From positions 1 through 62,528 of the forward strand of contig READ01000027.1 of assembly GCA_004293675.1 (NCBI GenBank): a stretch of DNA of 62,528 nt. The letters run 5' to 3'. This DNA is from Betaproteobacteria bacterium (GTDB lineage: Bacteria; Pseudomonadota; Gammaproteobacteria; Burkholderiales; Casimicrobiaceae). Both the position numbers and the translations under genes were made by a program. Positions 8,577-17,470 of this stretch are shown piece after piece. Within the stretch, counting starts at the first letter, position 1. Each line of letters opens with the position of its first letter. The notes under the pieces are model-generated. The model saw only the letters and a list, made by a program, of their open reading frames with translations, was not told where the DNA came from and ran no database searches.

Positions 8577-9320
8577 ATGCGTGCGCTTTTCATTTCTGAT
8601 TTGCATTTGCATGAGCGTGATGTGGCAACGCACGCGCGCTTCATCGCATTCATGCACGGCCCCGCACGACAAGCCAGTCACCTCTACGTGATTGGTGATT
8701 TGTTTCACGTCTGGCTCGGTGATCGAATGCTGCCGAGCGACGATTACGCACTGTCGGTTGCGGCGGAGTTCCGCGCAGTCAACGAAGCTGGCGTCGCCAT
8801 TTTCATCGCTCGTGGAAATCGTGATTTCATGCTGGGTCAAGCATTCGCCCGCGCCTGTGGCGCAACGCTATTGGCTGAGCAAACCCATGTCGATTTGGGG
8901 AGCAAACGAGCGCTGCTGCTTCACGGCGATGAGCTTTGTACCGATGATGTGCGCTACCAACGCGTACGACGAGTGTTGCGCACAACCCTCTTCCGAGTGA
9001 TCGGAGACGCCTTGCCCGTCGCATGGCGATACGCGATTGCACGAAAACTGCGCCGCGAAAGTGATGCGCACAAAGCGGTCACCGCAATGCGCATCATGGA
9101 CGCCAATCATGCCGCCATCGAGCGCACGTTCGAGCGCCAAGGCGTCACGCTAATGATCCATGGTCACACGCACCGCCCTGCTGATCACCTAAGCGCCGAC
9201 GGCAAACGGCGAATCGTGCTGTCCGACTGGCAGCAAGCGTTCGGATTTCTTGAGTGGCGCGATGGCGATTTTCACGTCAATGCTTGGCCGACAACTCAGC
9301 TAGGAAGTGCGTCCAATTGA
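8577..9320 (+). CDS. lpxH: UDP-2,3-diacylglucosamine diphosphatase LpxH
   Basis: LpxH is a membrane-associated metallophosphoesterase that cleaves UDP-2,3-diacylglucosamine to lipid X and UMP in lipid A synthesis. The calcineurin-type metal motifs are visible: SDLHL near the N-terminus (D8, H10), GDLFHVWLGD, ARGNRDFM, LLHGDELCTDD and HGHTHRP near the end. The ATG at 8577 was chosen because MRALFISDLHL is the usual N-terminus; a TTG frame extension to 8541 looks non-coding. Its stop overlaps the TTG start of the following hydrolase (TTGA). Confidence 0.93.
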   Translation: MRALFISDLHLHERDVATHARFIAFMHGPARQASHLYVIGDLFHVWLGDRMLPSDDYALSVAAEFRAVNEAGVAIFIARGNRDFMLGQAFARACGATLLAEQTHVDLGSKRALLLHGDELCTDDVRYQRVRRVLRTTLFRVIGDALPVAWRYAIARKLRRESDAHKAVTAMRIMDANHAAIERTFERQGVTLMIHGHTHRPADHLSADGKRRIVLSDWQQAFGFLEWRDGDFHVNAWPTTQLGSASN

Positions 9321-10207
9321 GTGCTGAAGCGATTCGATTCGTTCGCCGCGATTCGGAAATTTCAATCGCGTATGGCATCACCCCCAGCGCCGCTTCGACG
9401 AATTCAACTTCGGTCGTTTTGCTGCACGGATTGGCAAGCAATATGACGCGTTGGAGTGAGTTCGTCGCGCGCACTTCGATCACCAATTCGCACCCGCTGA
9501 TTCGCGTAGATCTGCGCGGACACGGTCAATCCGTGACGCGAACTCATTTCGATTTGGAAACGTGGAGCGATGATCTGGTCGCGATTTTGGATCACGAGCA
9601 ACTGCACAACGCCGTCATAGTGGGGCATAGTTTGGGCGCACAGGCCGCGTTGATGTTTGCACGCCGCCATCCAAACCGAACCCGCGGCTTGGTGCTCATT
9701 GACCCGGTGTTTCGCCCGGCGCTGTCGCCACAATGGCAGCGGCGCGCAAAGTGGAGCCCGCTGATTGCGATGAGCGCGGGGCTCGTTCGATGCTTCAATC
9801 GCTCGGGGGTCTATCGCCGCAACGTACCAACGCTGGATTTAGCTGAATTGGATCGCCAAGCGCGGATCGCGCTGCTAGACGCTCAGAGCAAAGCCGCGTT
9901 CATCGAACAGTACAGCTCAACTCGCGCCGATCTGAAAACCATTCCCCACGCCAATTACTTACAAGACATGGTCGAGATGTTTCGCGAGGTGCCCGCCGTT
10001 TCATCGATCCACGTGCCAACCCTCGCCATTTTGTCGACGGGCGCAACGTTCGCCAGCACCGAACGCATGGGCGATGCGCTCGCCGCCCTGCCCTCGTGTG
10101 CCATCAAATTAATCGCCTGCGAACACTGGCCCTTGACCGAAAAACCAACCGAGGTCCGTGAGATGATTGAACAGTGGATCGAAGCCACTTTTCCATTGCA
10201 TCAGTAA
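9317..10207 (+). CDS. Alpha/beta-fold hydrolase
   Basis: A 296 aa serine hydrolase of unknown substrate. It has the oxyanion motif LLHGLASN, the nucleophile elbow GHSLGAQ and a C-terminal CEHWP histidine, making a complete catalytic triad likely (an Asp lies in the LVLIDPVF region or later). The start is a TTG at 9317 that overlaps the lpxH stop; AGGAAG lies 8 bases upstream, which supports translational coupling. An in-frame ATG at 9254 would overlap lpxH by 67 bp and lacks such a site. There is no signal peptide. Confidence 0.82.
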   Translation: MSAEAIRFVRRDSEISIAYGITPSAASTNSTSVVLLHGLASNMTRWSEFVARTSITNSHPLIRVDLRGHGQSVTRTHFDLETWSDDLVAILDHEQLHNAVIVGHSLGAQAALMFARRHPNRTRGLVLIDPVFRPALSPQWQRRAKWSPLIAMSAGLVRCFNRSGVYRRNVPTLDLAELDRQARIALLDAQSKAAFIEQYSSTRADLKTIPHANYLQDMVEMFREVPAVSSIHVPTLAILSTGATFASTERMGDALAALPSCAIKLIACEHWPLTEKPTEVREMIEQWIEATFPLHQ

Positions 10208-10220
10208 ACACGTTCTCACG

Positions 10221-10994
10221 ATGAGCCTTGATCTGCGCCGACTCGAAGAAATTTCGCAAAACGCGTCGCGCCCGGAGCGTGGCATCATGATCGATGGGTG
10301 GAGTGTGGGCCTGTCGCCATCGAAAGCGAAGCGCTCGCGCTGTGTCAATCCACACTACCAAAGCGTGCGCTCGTTCGAACAAAATTTGCGCAGCGCAAAG
10401 GCCGCGTATGCCCATGCGAAACTGCCCTGCGTGTTTCGTTTGACGCCGTGGGTTGCTGATCCGTCCATCGATGCAGCGCTCGCCGCACATGGCTACCAGC
10501 GCTTCGACGCTACTTGTGTGATGGCGATGAATTTATCGCAACTGCGGCCGAACACCGGCGACGCAATGCCCGCAAACGTTTCCCCCGAACCGGACTTGAT
10601 TCAAGCCGCGCAGCACGTCGCCACACTTCGCGGTGATAGCGACATTGAACGCGACGCGCTGGCGCAACGCTGGTCACACAGCGCTACGCCCTGCCTATCA
10701 ACGATAGCGACGTCAAATAGTGGCGCGGTGATTTCACATGCCTTGGTGATCGTCGATGATGGCTACGCAGGCGTGTTTGATGTTGTGACACATGCCGACG
10801 AACGCGGTCGCGGCATCGGACGCGCGCTGCTTCAACACGCGCTGCAACAGGCCATTGCCCTAGGTGCGCACACGGCGTACTTGCAAGTGATGCCAAGCAA
10901 CCCCGCGCGGCGCTTGTACGAACGAATGGGCTTTGCCGACGTGTACGAATATTGGTATCGGGCGCTGCCCGAAGACATTCAACATCCCCACTGA
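10221..10994 (+). CDS. GNAT-family N-acetyltransferase
   Basis: The protein is 257 aa. The C-terminal half is a GNAT acetyltransferase domain, with the acetyl-CoA loop in DERGRGIGRALLQHA and the late motif NPARRLYERMGF. The N-terminal half may be a degenerate second GNAT fold, since it has a structured pattern without the CoA loop. The substrate is unknown. The ATG at 10221 follows the hydrolase stop by 13 bp; an earlier ATG at 10167 would overlap the hydrolase. It is 6 bp from the next gene, so co-transcription is likely. Confidence 0.85.
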   Translation: MSLDLRRLEEISQNASRPERGIMIDGWSVGLSPSKAKRSRCVNPHYQSVRSFEQNLRSAKAAYAHAKLPCVFRLTPWVADPSIDAALAAHGYQRFDATCVMAMNLSQLRPNTGDAMPANVSPEPDLIQAAQHVATLRGDSDIERDALAQRWSHSATPCLSTIATSNSGAVISHALVIVDDGYAGVFDVVTHADERGRGIGRALLQHALQQAIALGAHTAYLQVMPSNPARRLYERMGFADVYEYWYRALPEDIQHPH

Positions 10995-11000
10995 TTGGTC

Positions 11001-11678
11001 ATGAAAGACACCGAGCCACCCCACATCCCGCTCTCCGGGTACATCCCACGCGAGCCAGACGAAGTCATCGAGCGAGCGAAGAAATTTGCGTCGCGCATGC
11101 GCGTGCGCCGGACGGTGCGCACCTTTGCCGACACGCCGGTTCCGCGCGAAGTCATCGAATCATTTGTGAGCGCTGCCGCCAGTGCGCCGTCGGGTGCCAA
11201 CCAACAGCCGTGGCATTTCGTTTGCGTGAGTGACCCCGACGTGAAACGCAAAATTCGCATTGCGGCCGAGGCCGAGGAATACGAGTTCTACGTCAACAAC
11301 CGAGCGGGCGAGGAATGGAAAAGTGCGCTCAAACATTTGGGCACCGATCATCACAAGCCGTTTCTGGAAACAGCGCCGTGGCTCATTGTGGTGTTCGGTC
11401 AGCGCTACGGCATCGGCGAGAACGGTGACCGCATCAAGCACTACTACACGCCAGAGAGCGTGGGCATCGCGATGGGTTTGCTCATCACCGCCGTGCATCA
11501 CGCGGGGCTCGCATCGCTCACCCACACGCCCGCGCCGATGAAATTCCTGAGCGAGATTTTGGAGCGCCCCGAGAATGAAACGCCGTACCTAATTTTGGTG
11601 GTCGGCTATCCGGCAAAGGACACGGTCGTGCCCAACATCTCTCGCAAATCGATGGACGAAGTGGCTACGTTTTTCTAA
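11001..11678 (+). CDS. Nitroreductase-family oxidoreductase
   Basis: A flavin-dependent reductase of the nitroreductase/iodotyrosine deiodinase superfamily. Evidence is the FMN-binding start RRTVRTFADTPVP, the SAPSGANQQPWHFV motif (about residues 53-67), GIAMGLLITAVHHAGL (dimer and FMN side) and a C-terminal VGYPAKD. At 225 aa it matches the family, and the ENGDRIKHYYTPESVG segment resembles the deiodinase-like branch. The physiological substrate cannot be assigned. The ATG at 11001 is preferred to a TTG two codons earlier. It ends the plus-strand run; an AT-rich repeat follows. Confidence 0.85.
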   Translation: MKDTEPPHIPLSGYIPREPDEVIERAKKFASRMRVRRTVRTFADTPVPREVIESFVSAAASAPSGANQQPWHFVCVSDPDVKRKIRIAAEAEEYEFYVNNRAGEEWKSALKHLGTDHHKPFLETAPWLIVVFGQRYGIGENGDRIKHYYTPESVGIAMGLLITAVHHAGLASLTHTPAPMKFLSEILERPENETPYLILVVGYPAKDTVVPNISRKSMDEVATFF

Positions 11679-11707
11679 CGGCTACTCGCCCAGCTTATTC
11701 AATAAAA

Positions 11708-11807
11708 GCCTCAATAAATAAGGCGATAGACCGTTTAGATTTACTTTATAAAAACGACTATTTTTAGCATGTAGCCCATATTTCATATGGCATACCGTCG
11801 ATAAGCT
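11708..11807 (+). repeat. AT-rich bipartite GCC…GGC repeat, copy b
   Basis: Module 1 is GCC-TCAATAAATAA-GGC at 11708-11724. Module 2 is GCC-CATATTTCATAT-GGC at 11774-11791 and contains the hairpin CCATAT/ATATGG. The tail GATAAGCT is at 11800-11807. The two GGC ends are 67 bp apart. It lies between two converging genes. Confidence 0.75.
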
Positions 11808-11865
11808 AGGATGAACTATGATGGATGCGGCGTTCGATACGACCGGCGCCCGATCCCAATAGAAA

Positions 11866-12513
11866 CTAAGCGCGCGCCGCCCGCCGTTCTTGCCAAAACT
11901 TAATCACCATGGGCATCACCGATAGCACGATGATGCCGATCACGATCAGGCTCAGGTTGTCTTTGACCCACGGCAAATTACCAAAAATGTAGCCTGCGTA
12001 AGTGAGTGACGTAATCCACAACACGCCGCCCACGACGTTGTAGAAAAAAAACGTCCGATACGACATCTGTGCCACGCCCGCCAGAAACGGCACGAAGGTG
12101 CGAACAATCGGCACGAAGCGGCCCATCACAATCGAGAACGCGCCGTACTTTGCGTAGAACGCCTGCGTTCGCTCTAAGTAGGCGCGCTTAAATACCCGTG
12201 AATTTGGGTCGTCAAAGGCTTTGAGTCCGAGCTTGCTGCCGATAAAGTAATTGAGCGAATCGCCCGCCACCGCCGCGACGATCAAAATCGCGACCAACAG
12301 ATGAACGTTGAGCCCCGCGATCGCGGTGATTGCGCCCGCCACGAAAAGCAGCGAATCGCCGGGCAGGAAAGGCATCACCACGACGCCCGTTTCAACGAAG
12401 ATGATGGTTGCCACCACCGCGAAGAAAAATACCGGCGAGCTTTGCGCGATCGCGGCTAGATGGTCATCCAGCGTGCCAAAAAAGGCGATGAGTTGTTGAA
12501 GAATTTCCATCAT
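11866..12513 (-). CDS. DedA-family membrane protein
   Basis: A 215 aa inner-membrane protein of the DedA/SNARE-associated superfamily, members of which act as lipid flippases or scramblases and support envelope homeostasis. It shows several hydrophobic helices, the GDSLNYFIG motif and the conserved GRFVPIVRTFVPFLAG segment with the essential arginines. The start is one of two adjacent ATG codons (12513 or 12510); a longer frame to 12570 has no hydrophobic or conserved content. It stands alone, converging on the nitroreductase gene and separated from secF by GC-rich palindromes. Confidence 0.88.
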   Translation of the reverse strand: MMEILQQLIAFFGTLDDHLAAIAQSSPVFFFAVVATIIFVETGVVVMPFLPGDSLLFVAGAITAIAGLNVHLLVAILIVAAVAGDSLNYFIGSKLGLKAFDDPNSRVFKRAYLERTQAFYAKYGAFSIVMGRFVPIVRTFVPFLAGVAQMSYRTFFFYNVVGGVLWITSLTYAGYIFGNLPWVKDNLSLIVIGIIVLSVMPMVIKFWQERRAARA

Positions 12514-12601
12514 CAGATCGGCGCGCGATACGGTTCGGTTAAGACAGGTGAGCGTGTGTGTTGACGCCAATGATGAGCGCTCACTTCAGAGCGAGCGTGG
12601 G

Positions 12602-12715
12602 CTCCCTCCCCCCGGGGGGGAGGGTTGGGGAGAGGGTGCTTGCATGGCTCTCATGGTCGAGGGAGCTCCGAATCACACGCCCTCTCCCCAGCCCTCTCCC
12701 CCACGGAGAGGGGAG
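12602..12715. repeat. GC-rich palindromic repeat pair (CCCTCTCCC/GGGAGAGGG family)
   Basis: A 21-base palindrome of CCCTCCC and GGGAGGG arms at 12604-12624 runs into GGTTGGGGAGAGGGTG. A second copy in inverted orientation (CGCCCTCTCCCCAGCCCTCT, then a palindrome with loop ACG) lies at 12679-12715. Copies of this family recur at 20856, 58228 and 62489. Similar repeats are widespread in betaproteobacterial and xanthomonad genomes. Between secF and dedA it could act as a transcription barrier. Confidence 0.75.
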
Positions 12716-12770
12716 TTTGAAACGACTCGCTGCGATGCCATTCGTCGCCCGTTCGGCTGGGCAAGTTCGT

Positions 12771-13760
12771 CTACGGAAGAATCTTTTCCGCTTCGAGGGG
12801 GTCTTTCGGTGCGCCTTCGGGCTTCACCAAGTTTTCGCGCGACACGCCCAACCAGCGAACCAGCGGTGCCATCACGAGCACCGACGAGTAAATGCCGAAG
12901 CAAATGCCGATGGTGAGCGCAAGCGCGAAGTAGTGCAGCGTTTCACCGCCAAAGAGCAGCATGCCCAGCACCATGATTTGCGTGGAGCCGTGGGTGATGA
13001 TGGTGCGAGACATGGTTGACGTAATCGCGTTGTCGATCACTTCATCGACCGAGGCTTTGCGCATCTTCCTAAAGTTTTCGCGAACACGATCAGCAATCAC
13101 CACCGATTCGTTGACCGAGTAGCCCAACACCGCCAAACACGCAGCGAGCACGGGCAAATTGAATTCCCAACCAAAGATCGCAAACAAACCCAAAATGATG
13201 ATCACGTCATGCACGTTGGCGATGATGGCAGCTACCGCAAAGCGCCACTCGAAGCGCACCGCCAAGTACGCCATGATGCCCGCAATCACGAGCAAAAGCG
13301 CGAGCGCGCCGCTCTCGAAGAGCTCTTTACCCACTTGCGGGCCGACGAATTCAACGCGCTTGAGCTCAACTTTTTCGGCACCCTCGCCGCATGATGTTTT
13401 CGCCTCATTCTTTGGGCGTGACGGGCCACAAATGGCCGCAAACAAGTTCTCACTCGTTTGTGCATTGGAAACGTTTTGCACAATCGGCAAACGCACCAAT
13501 ACATCCTGAGCGGTGCCGAAGTTCTGGACAAACGCTTCGCCCGTCTTGAGCGATTCAACGGCCACGCGCACTTTGTCAATTTCAGCGGGCTTTGCGAAGC
13601 GGAGTTCGGCGACAGTGCCGCCCTTAAAGTCGATGCCGAAGTTCAGGCCTTTGTAGGCCAGTGCGCCGACTGCAATTGCGAATGTAACGAAGGAAATCAC
13701 GTTGAACCACAACGCGTATTTCATGATCGGCAGGGTGCCTTTGATTCGGAAAAATTCCAT
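12771..13760 (-). CDS. secF: Protein translocase subunit SecF
   Basis: SecF is the RND-type partner of SecD, which uses the proton-motive force to complete export through SecYEG. The 329 aa protein has an N-terminal helix after MEFFRIKGTLPIMKYALWF, then FGIDFKGGT (SecF signature) and a periplasmic domain to about 150. The C-terminal membrane bundle includes VLGYSVNESVVIADRVREN and MSRTIITHGSTQIMV. It is encoded 33 bp downstream of secD and runs with yajC. The cytoplasmic tail is Pro/Glu/Lys-rich. The CGPSRPKNEAKTSCG stretch in the periplasmic part contains two cysteines, less usual for SecF. Confidence 0.96.
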   Translation of the reverse strand: MEFFRIKGTLPIMKYALWFNVISFVTFAIAVGALAYKGLNFGIDFKGGTVAELRFAKPAEIDKVRVAVESLKTGEAFVQNFGTAQDVLVRLPIVQNVSNAQTSENLFAAICGPSRPKNEAKTSCGEGAEKVELKRVEFVGPQVGKELFESGALALLLVIAGIMAYLAVRFEWRFAVAAIIANVHDVIIILGLFAIFGWEFNLPVLAACLAVLGYSVNESVVIADRVRENFRKMRKASVDEVIDNAITSTMSRTIITHGSTQIMVLGMLLFGGETLHYFALALTIGICFGIYSSVLVMAPLVRWLGVSRENLVKPEGAPKDPLEAEKILP

Positions 13761-13793
13761 GGTGCTGTGTCCTTAGTCCTGTTTTCCGATTCG

Positions 13794-15725
13794 CTATTTG
13801 GTTTCGACTGTGCTGGGCACACCCGTCGATACGGCGGGTTTCGTCAACACATCGTCGGGCCGCCACACTGTACCGATTGAAATTTTTTCCAATTTCTTTT
13901 TCGCGCCGTAGACCAAATTCACGATCCCGCGCGAGAAAAATACTGCGCTAAACATCGACGTCAAAATGCCCAAGCAGTGCACAACCGCGAAGCCCTTCAC
14001 CGGCCCCGTGCCGAACGCAAAGAGCGCAATACCGGCGATCAAGGTCGTGATGTTCGAATCGAGAATGGTCGCCCATGCATGCTCGAAGCCCAGTGAAATC
14101 GCCTCTTGCGGTTTCGCGCCAGCTCGTAGCTCTTCGCGAATGCGCTCGTTAATCAGCACGTTGGCGTCAATGGCCATACCGAGCGTGAGCGCGATAGCGG
14201 CGATGCCCGGCAAGGTCAACGTGGCTTGCAGCATCGACAAAATCGCGATCAGCAACAACAGGTTCACGGCCAATGCGAGCGCTGAAATCAAACCCATAAT
14301 CATGTAGTACACGATGATGAACAGCGCCAACGCAACAAAGCCCCATTTCACGGAATTGAAGCCGCGCTCAATGTTTTCGGCACCTAAGCTTGGGCCCACG
14401 GTGCGCTCTTCGATGATTTCCATTGGCGCGGCAATCGAGCCCGAGCGGATTAGCAGCGCGATATCGCTCGTCTCACGCGTGGTCATGTTGCCGCTGATTT
14501 GAAAATTCGCGCCCAGTTCGCTTTGAATGGTGGGCGCGGTGATCACCTCAGCTTTGCCCTTTTCGATGAGCACGATGGCCATGCGCTCTTTGACGTTTTG
14601 CGATGTGTAATCGCGAAGTGCGCGAGCGCCTTGGCCGTCAGTCGTGACGCGAACAATCGGTTGATTCGATTGGCCGTCAAACGCGGGCTCAGCACCGGTG
14701 ATCCGCTCACCCGTGATGATGTAGCTTTTCTTGACCAAAATCTGTTCGCCGCTTCGATCCGACAGCAGCTCTTGACCGAACGGCACGTTGCCGTTTTTAG
14801 CGGCGTCAACGCTCGCAGCGTTTTTGCCAGCGTGGCCTTCAACCGCACGAAGCTCCAGCGTACCGGTGCGACCGATCACGTCTTTCAAACGCGCGGGATC
14901 TGACGCGCCTGGCACTTGAATCACGATGCGATCGGAGCCTTGGCGTTGAATGATCGGTTCGGTCAATCCGAGTCCGTTGATACGGTTGTTGAGCACCTTT
15001 TGGTTTTGCTCAATGGCGGAATCAGCGAGCTTTTGCTTCGCGGCGTCTTTGAGGGTTACGACCAAGCGCAAGTCGGTGCCGGAGCCGTCTTCGCGCAGCA
15101 GTAAATCGGGGCTGCTAGTTTGCAGCTCTTTCGCGGCCTTTTCCCGCTCAGCCGCGTCGGAGAAACGCACCGCGATGGTGTCACCTGCGCGATCCAAGCC
15201 GTTGTAAGAAATTTTCTTTTCGCGCAGGTTGCCGCGAATATCAGCAGCATTTCGCTCGGCCGCACGATCAAGCGCGCCCTTCATATCCACTTGCATCAAG
15301 AAATGCACACCGCCGCGCAAATCAAGTCCCAAGAACATCGGCAGCGCATTCATCGATTGCATCCACTTTGGCGTGGTCGATTCGTTGGTGAGCGCGATGA
15401 TGTAGGGGCCGGTGCCGTCTGCTACGCCGTTGTTGAGCGTTTTCAGAAGCGCGTCTTTGGCGCGAATTTGCGTTTCGGTGTCGCCGCCCGCAAAGCGCAC
15501 ATGCACGCCGGTGGCATCAAGCGCGGAGTACGACACAGGGATGCCGGCATCCCTGAGCGAACTCTCAACGCGGCCCATCAAGGCGTTGTCGAGCTTAATG
15601 GCCGCTTTGTTGGTCGAGACCTGAACCGCAGGAACCTGCGGGAACAAATTCGGCGCGGTGTAGAGCAGCCCCAGCACGACCGCAACGATCATGATGAGAT
15701 ATTTCCAGAGGGGGTAGCGATTCAT
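13794..15725 (-). CDS. secD: Protein translocase subunit SecD
   Basis: SecD forms the SecDF complex that pulls substrates into the periplasm. At 643 aa it has the usual length and layout. A first membrane helix (YLIMIVAVVLGLLYTAPNLF) leads into the large periplasmic P1 region with LGLDLRGGVHFLMQVD and the VIQVPGASDPARLKDVIGRT motif. A C-terminal bundle of five helices contains ALTLGMAIDANVLINERIRE. The start at 15725 gives the canonical MNRYPLWKYL N-terminus. The order yajC-secD-secF is conserved in proteobacteria; tgt, often upstream, is not present here. Confidence 0.97.
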   Translation of the reverse strand: MNRYPLWKYLIMIVAVVLGLLYTAPNLFPQVPAVQVSTNKAAIKLDNALMGRVESSLRDAGIPVSYSALDATGVHVRFAGGDTETQIRAKDALLKTLNNGVADGTGPYIIALTNESTTPKWMQSMNALPMFLGLDLRGGVHFLMQVDMKGALDRAAERNAADIRGNLREKKISYNGLDRAGDTIAVRFSDAAEREKAAKELQTSSPDLLLREDGSGTDLRLVVTLKDAAKQKLADSAIEQNQKVLNNRINGLGLTEPIIQRQGSDRIVIQVPGASDPARLKDVIGRTGTLELRAVEGHAGKNAASVDAAKNGNVPFGQELLSDRSGEQILVKKSYIITGERITGAEPAFDGQSNQPIVRVTTDGQGARALRDYTSQNVKERMAIVLIEKGKAEVITAPTIQSELGANFQISGNMTTRETSDIALLIRSGSIAAPMEIIEERTVGPSLGAENIERGFNSVKWGFVALALFIIVYYMIMGLISALALAVNLLLLIAILSMLQATLTLPGIAAIALTLGMAIDANVLINERIREELRAGAKPQEAISLGFEHAWATILDSNITTLIAGIALFAFGTGPVKGFAVVHCLGILTSMFSAVFFSRGIVNLVYGAKKKLEKISIGTVWRPDDVLTKPAVSTGVPSTVETK

Positions 15726-15878
15726 AGGGACATCCTATGGGACATGAAGGGAGGAGACGTGGGTATCAATTTCGCAACTACAAGCCCACCGTGATGCGTG
15801 GGTCAACAACGTGCAGTCGCCGCCGCGCCCGCCATTGGCGAACGCGACAACATTCGCCACAAACGGCGAGCGCTGGGG

Positions 15879-16199
15879 CTAAATCTGTTTGAGCGAGCCC
15901 TTAGGCAGCAACGCAGTCACTGAATTGCGCTGGAAGCTAATCTCGGTGCTGCCAGCCACCTGCAACGTGATGTAGTTGTCATCGAGCTTGGTGACCTTAC
16001 CAACCACACCGCCCGCGGTGACGACTTCGTCGCCCTTTTGCAGCGCTTCCATCATCGCCTTTTGCTCTTTGGCACGCTTTTGCTGCGGCCGAATGAGCAG
16101 GAAATAAAACACGACAAAAATGCCGATCATCGGAAGTAACGATAGAAATTCGCTACCTGCTGCGCCGCCCGCCGCTTGCGCGTGTGCCGTTCCAATCAT
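15879..16199 (-). CDS. yajC: Preprotein translocase subunit YajC
   Basis: A 106 aa single-span protein that associates with SecDF and SecYEG. After a short Ala/Gly-rich N-terminus it has one helix (LSLLPMIGIFVVFYFLLIRP), followed by the conserved cytosolic part QQKRAKEQKAMMEALQKGDE and GGVVGKVTKLDDNYITLQVA. It lies 153 bp upstream of secD on the same strand and starts a yajC-secD-secF operon. Confidence 0.96.
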   Translation of the reverse strand: MIGTAHAQAAGGAAGSEFLSLLPMIGIFVVFYFLLIRPQQKRAKEQKAMMEALQKGDEVVTAGGVVGKVTKLDDNYITLQVAGSTEISFQRNSVTALLPKGSLKQI

Positions 16200-16320
16200 G
16201 GAAATAGTCCCTACGAAATCAAAAAGTTAACCTGCAATTGTAGCGGTCGCGCGGGGTTTGAATGCGTCGGGGAAAACGCGACGTAGGGTGACGAAACGTC
16301 AATCAACTTTCGTAGCCAAT

Positions 16321-16420
16321 GCCCTATGGAATGGCGCTTACAAAAATTTTATTACGTGTATTGAAAAGTAAATAAATCGTCGTAGACGCCCGAATTCATA
16401 TGGCATTCAGCGATAAAGTT
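16321..16420 (+). repeat. AT-rich bipartite GCC…GGC repeat, copy c
   Basis: Module 1 is GCC-CTATGGAAT-GGC at 16321-16335. Module 2 is GCC-CGAATTCATAT-GGC at 16388-16404. The tail GATAAAGTT is at 16412-16420. The GGC ends are 69 bp apart. It lies between ptsH and yajC, which point the same way. Confidence 0.75.
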
Positions 16421-16482
16421 TAAATAGTGAAATTGATTTAGTTTGCGGTCGCTCACTTTGCCGCAAAGAAAGCGAAAACGGG

Positions 16483-16752
16483 CTATTCGCCTTCGCCAAA
16501 CTTATCGTTGATGAGCGCGACGATGGCCGTCATCGCCGCATCCGCATCATCGCCCTCGGTGTCGATGCTCACCATGCTGCCCTTACCGGCGGCCAGCATC
16601 ATCACACCCATGATGCTTTTGGCGTTCACGCGGCGACCGTTTCGCTCAAGATTGACTTCACATTTGAAGCTAGTGGCGAGCTGCGTGAGCTTGGCCGAAG
16701 CGCGAGCGTGGAGCCCAAGTTTGTTAGTAATTTCGATGTCGCGTTTAGGCAT
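16483..16752 (-). CDS. ptsH: Phosphocarrier protein HPr
   Basis: HPr relays phosphate from enzyme I to EIIA proteins. The 89 aa product has the phosphorylatable His15 in GLHARAS and the regulatory Ser46 in AKSIMGVMML, both at canonical positions. The presence of Ser46 suggests an HPr kinase/phosphorylase somewhere in the genome. The start at 16752 (MPKRDIEITNKLG) is standard; the frame upstream to 16806 is Cys/Pro-rich and unconserved. It lies 73 bp after the EIIA gene. ptsI, which usually follows in betaproteobacteria, is absent: a repeat and yajC follow instead. Confidence 0.95.
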   Translation of the reverse strand: MPKRDIEITNKLGLHARASAKLTQLATSFKCEVNLERNGRRVNAKSIMGVMMLAAGKGSMVSIDTEGDDADAAMTAIVALINDKFGEGE

Positions 16753-16825
16753 GGTTTTTATCGTGGCATCAGTGCAGGGACAGGGTTCGGCGCAGTCCGA
16801 AGTCAAAACGCAGTGTACAGGGCAA

Positions 16826-17284
16826 TCAGTGCCGCTTATTCATCACCGGCGCGCCCTCGTTAGCGCTTGACTTCGCCACGCACGGCCCAGTGATCGGATC
16901 GGCTTCCATGTGGAACACGCCTTCGCAGCCACCTGCAACGACGCGCTTGAGGAGCGTGTCCATGCCTTTGGTTCGATAGGTCATCGCGCGAACGAGCATT
17001 GGCACATTGCCGCCGGCAACGGCTTCGATGCGGCCGGGCACCAAGAGTTTCGACGCTAAATTCGATGGCGTTGCGCCAAAAATATCGGTGATGATCAACA
17101 CGCCTTCGCCGTCGTCCAGCGCATCAATCATGCGCTGAGCTGCGGGCATCAAATCACGCGGCGAATCGGTGCCCGCGACTTGCAACGAACTAATCGATTC
17201 GGGGCGCTTGCCGAGTACATGCGTCATGCAGCCAATCAGCGAATCGCCGAAATTGCCATGCGCAATGATGAGAACACCAATCAT
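16826..17284 (-). CDS. PTS EIIA component, mannose family (regulatory type)
   Basis: A 152 aa ManX-like EIIA domain without fused EIIB. The N-terminus MIGVLIIAHGNFGDSL carries the phospho-acceptor His9, and DIFGATPSNLA and GGNVPMLVRA are further family motifs. With ptsH next to it and no sugar permease in sight, it most likely takes part in a regulatory phosphorelay, as known for the short EIIA(Man)–HPr–EI systems of betaproteobacteria. The gene order gshB–EIIA–ptsH is typical of the class. Confidence 0.9.
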   Translation of the reverse strand: MIGVLIIAHGNFGDSLIGCMTHVLGKRPESISSLQVAGTDSPRDLMPAAQRMIDALDDGEGVLIITDIFGATPSNLASKLLVPGRIEAVAGGNVPMLVRAMTYRTKGMDTLLKRVVAGGCEGVFHMEADPITGPCVAKSSANEGAPVMNKRH

Positions 17285-17470
17285 CCTGGAACGTCCTTCT
17301 CCGTGATGTAAGCCCCGCTCGCACTCCCTGTCGGGTTAGCGGCGCATGTGGCCCGATTCGATTGCGCCATCTCCGCAGCGCTGCGAGTCTGTTTTTTGAT
17401 TCGTCAAGTTTTGCGACGAATTCATGGCAGGATGGTAGCAAACAAATTGTTGCACTGCGACAGAAACGAA

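Noticed and set aside
15120-15794. 224-codon plus-strand open frame opposite secD
   Set aside because: It is the complement of conserved SecD codons and has no start context or recognisable domain.
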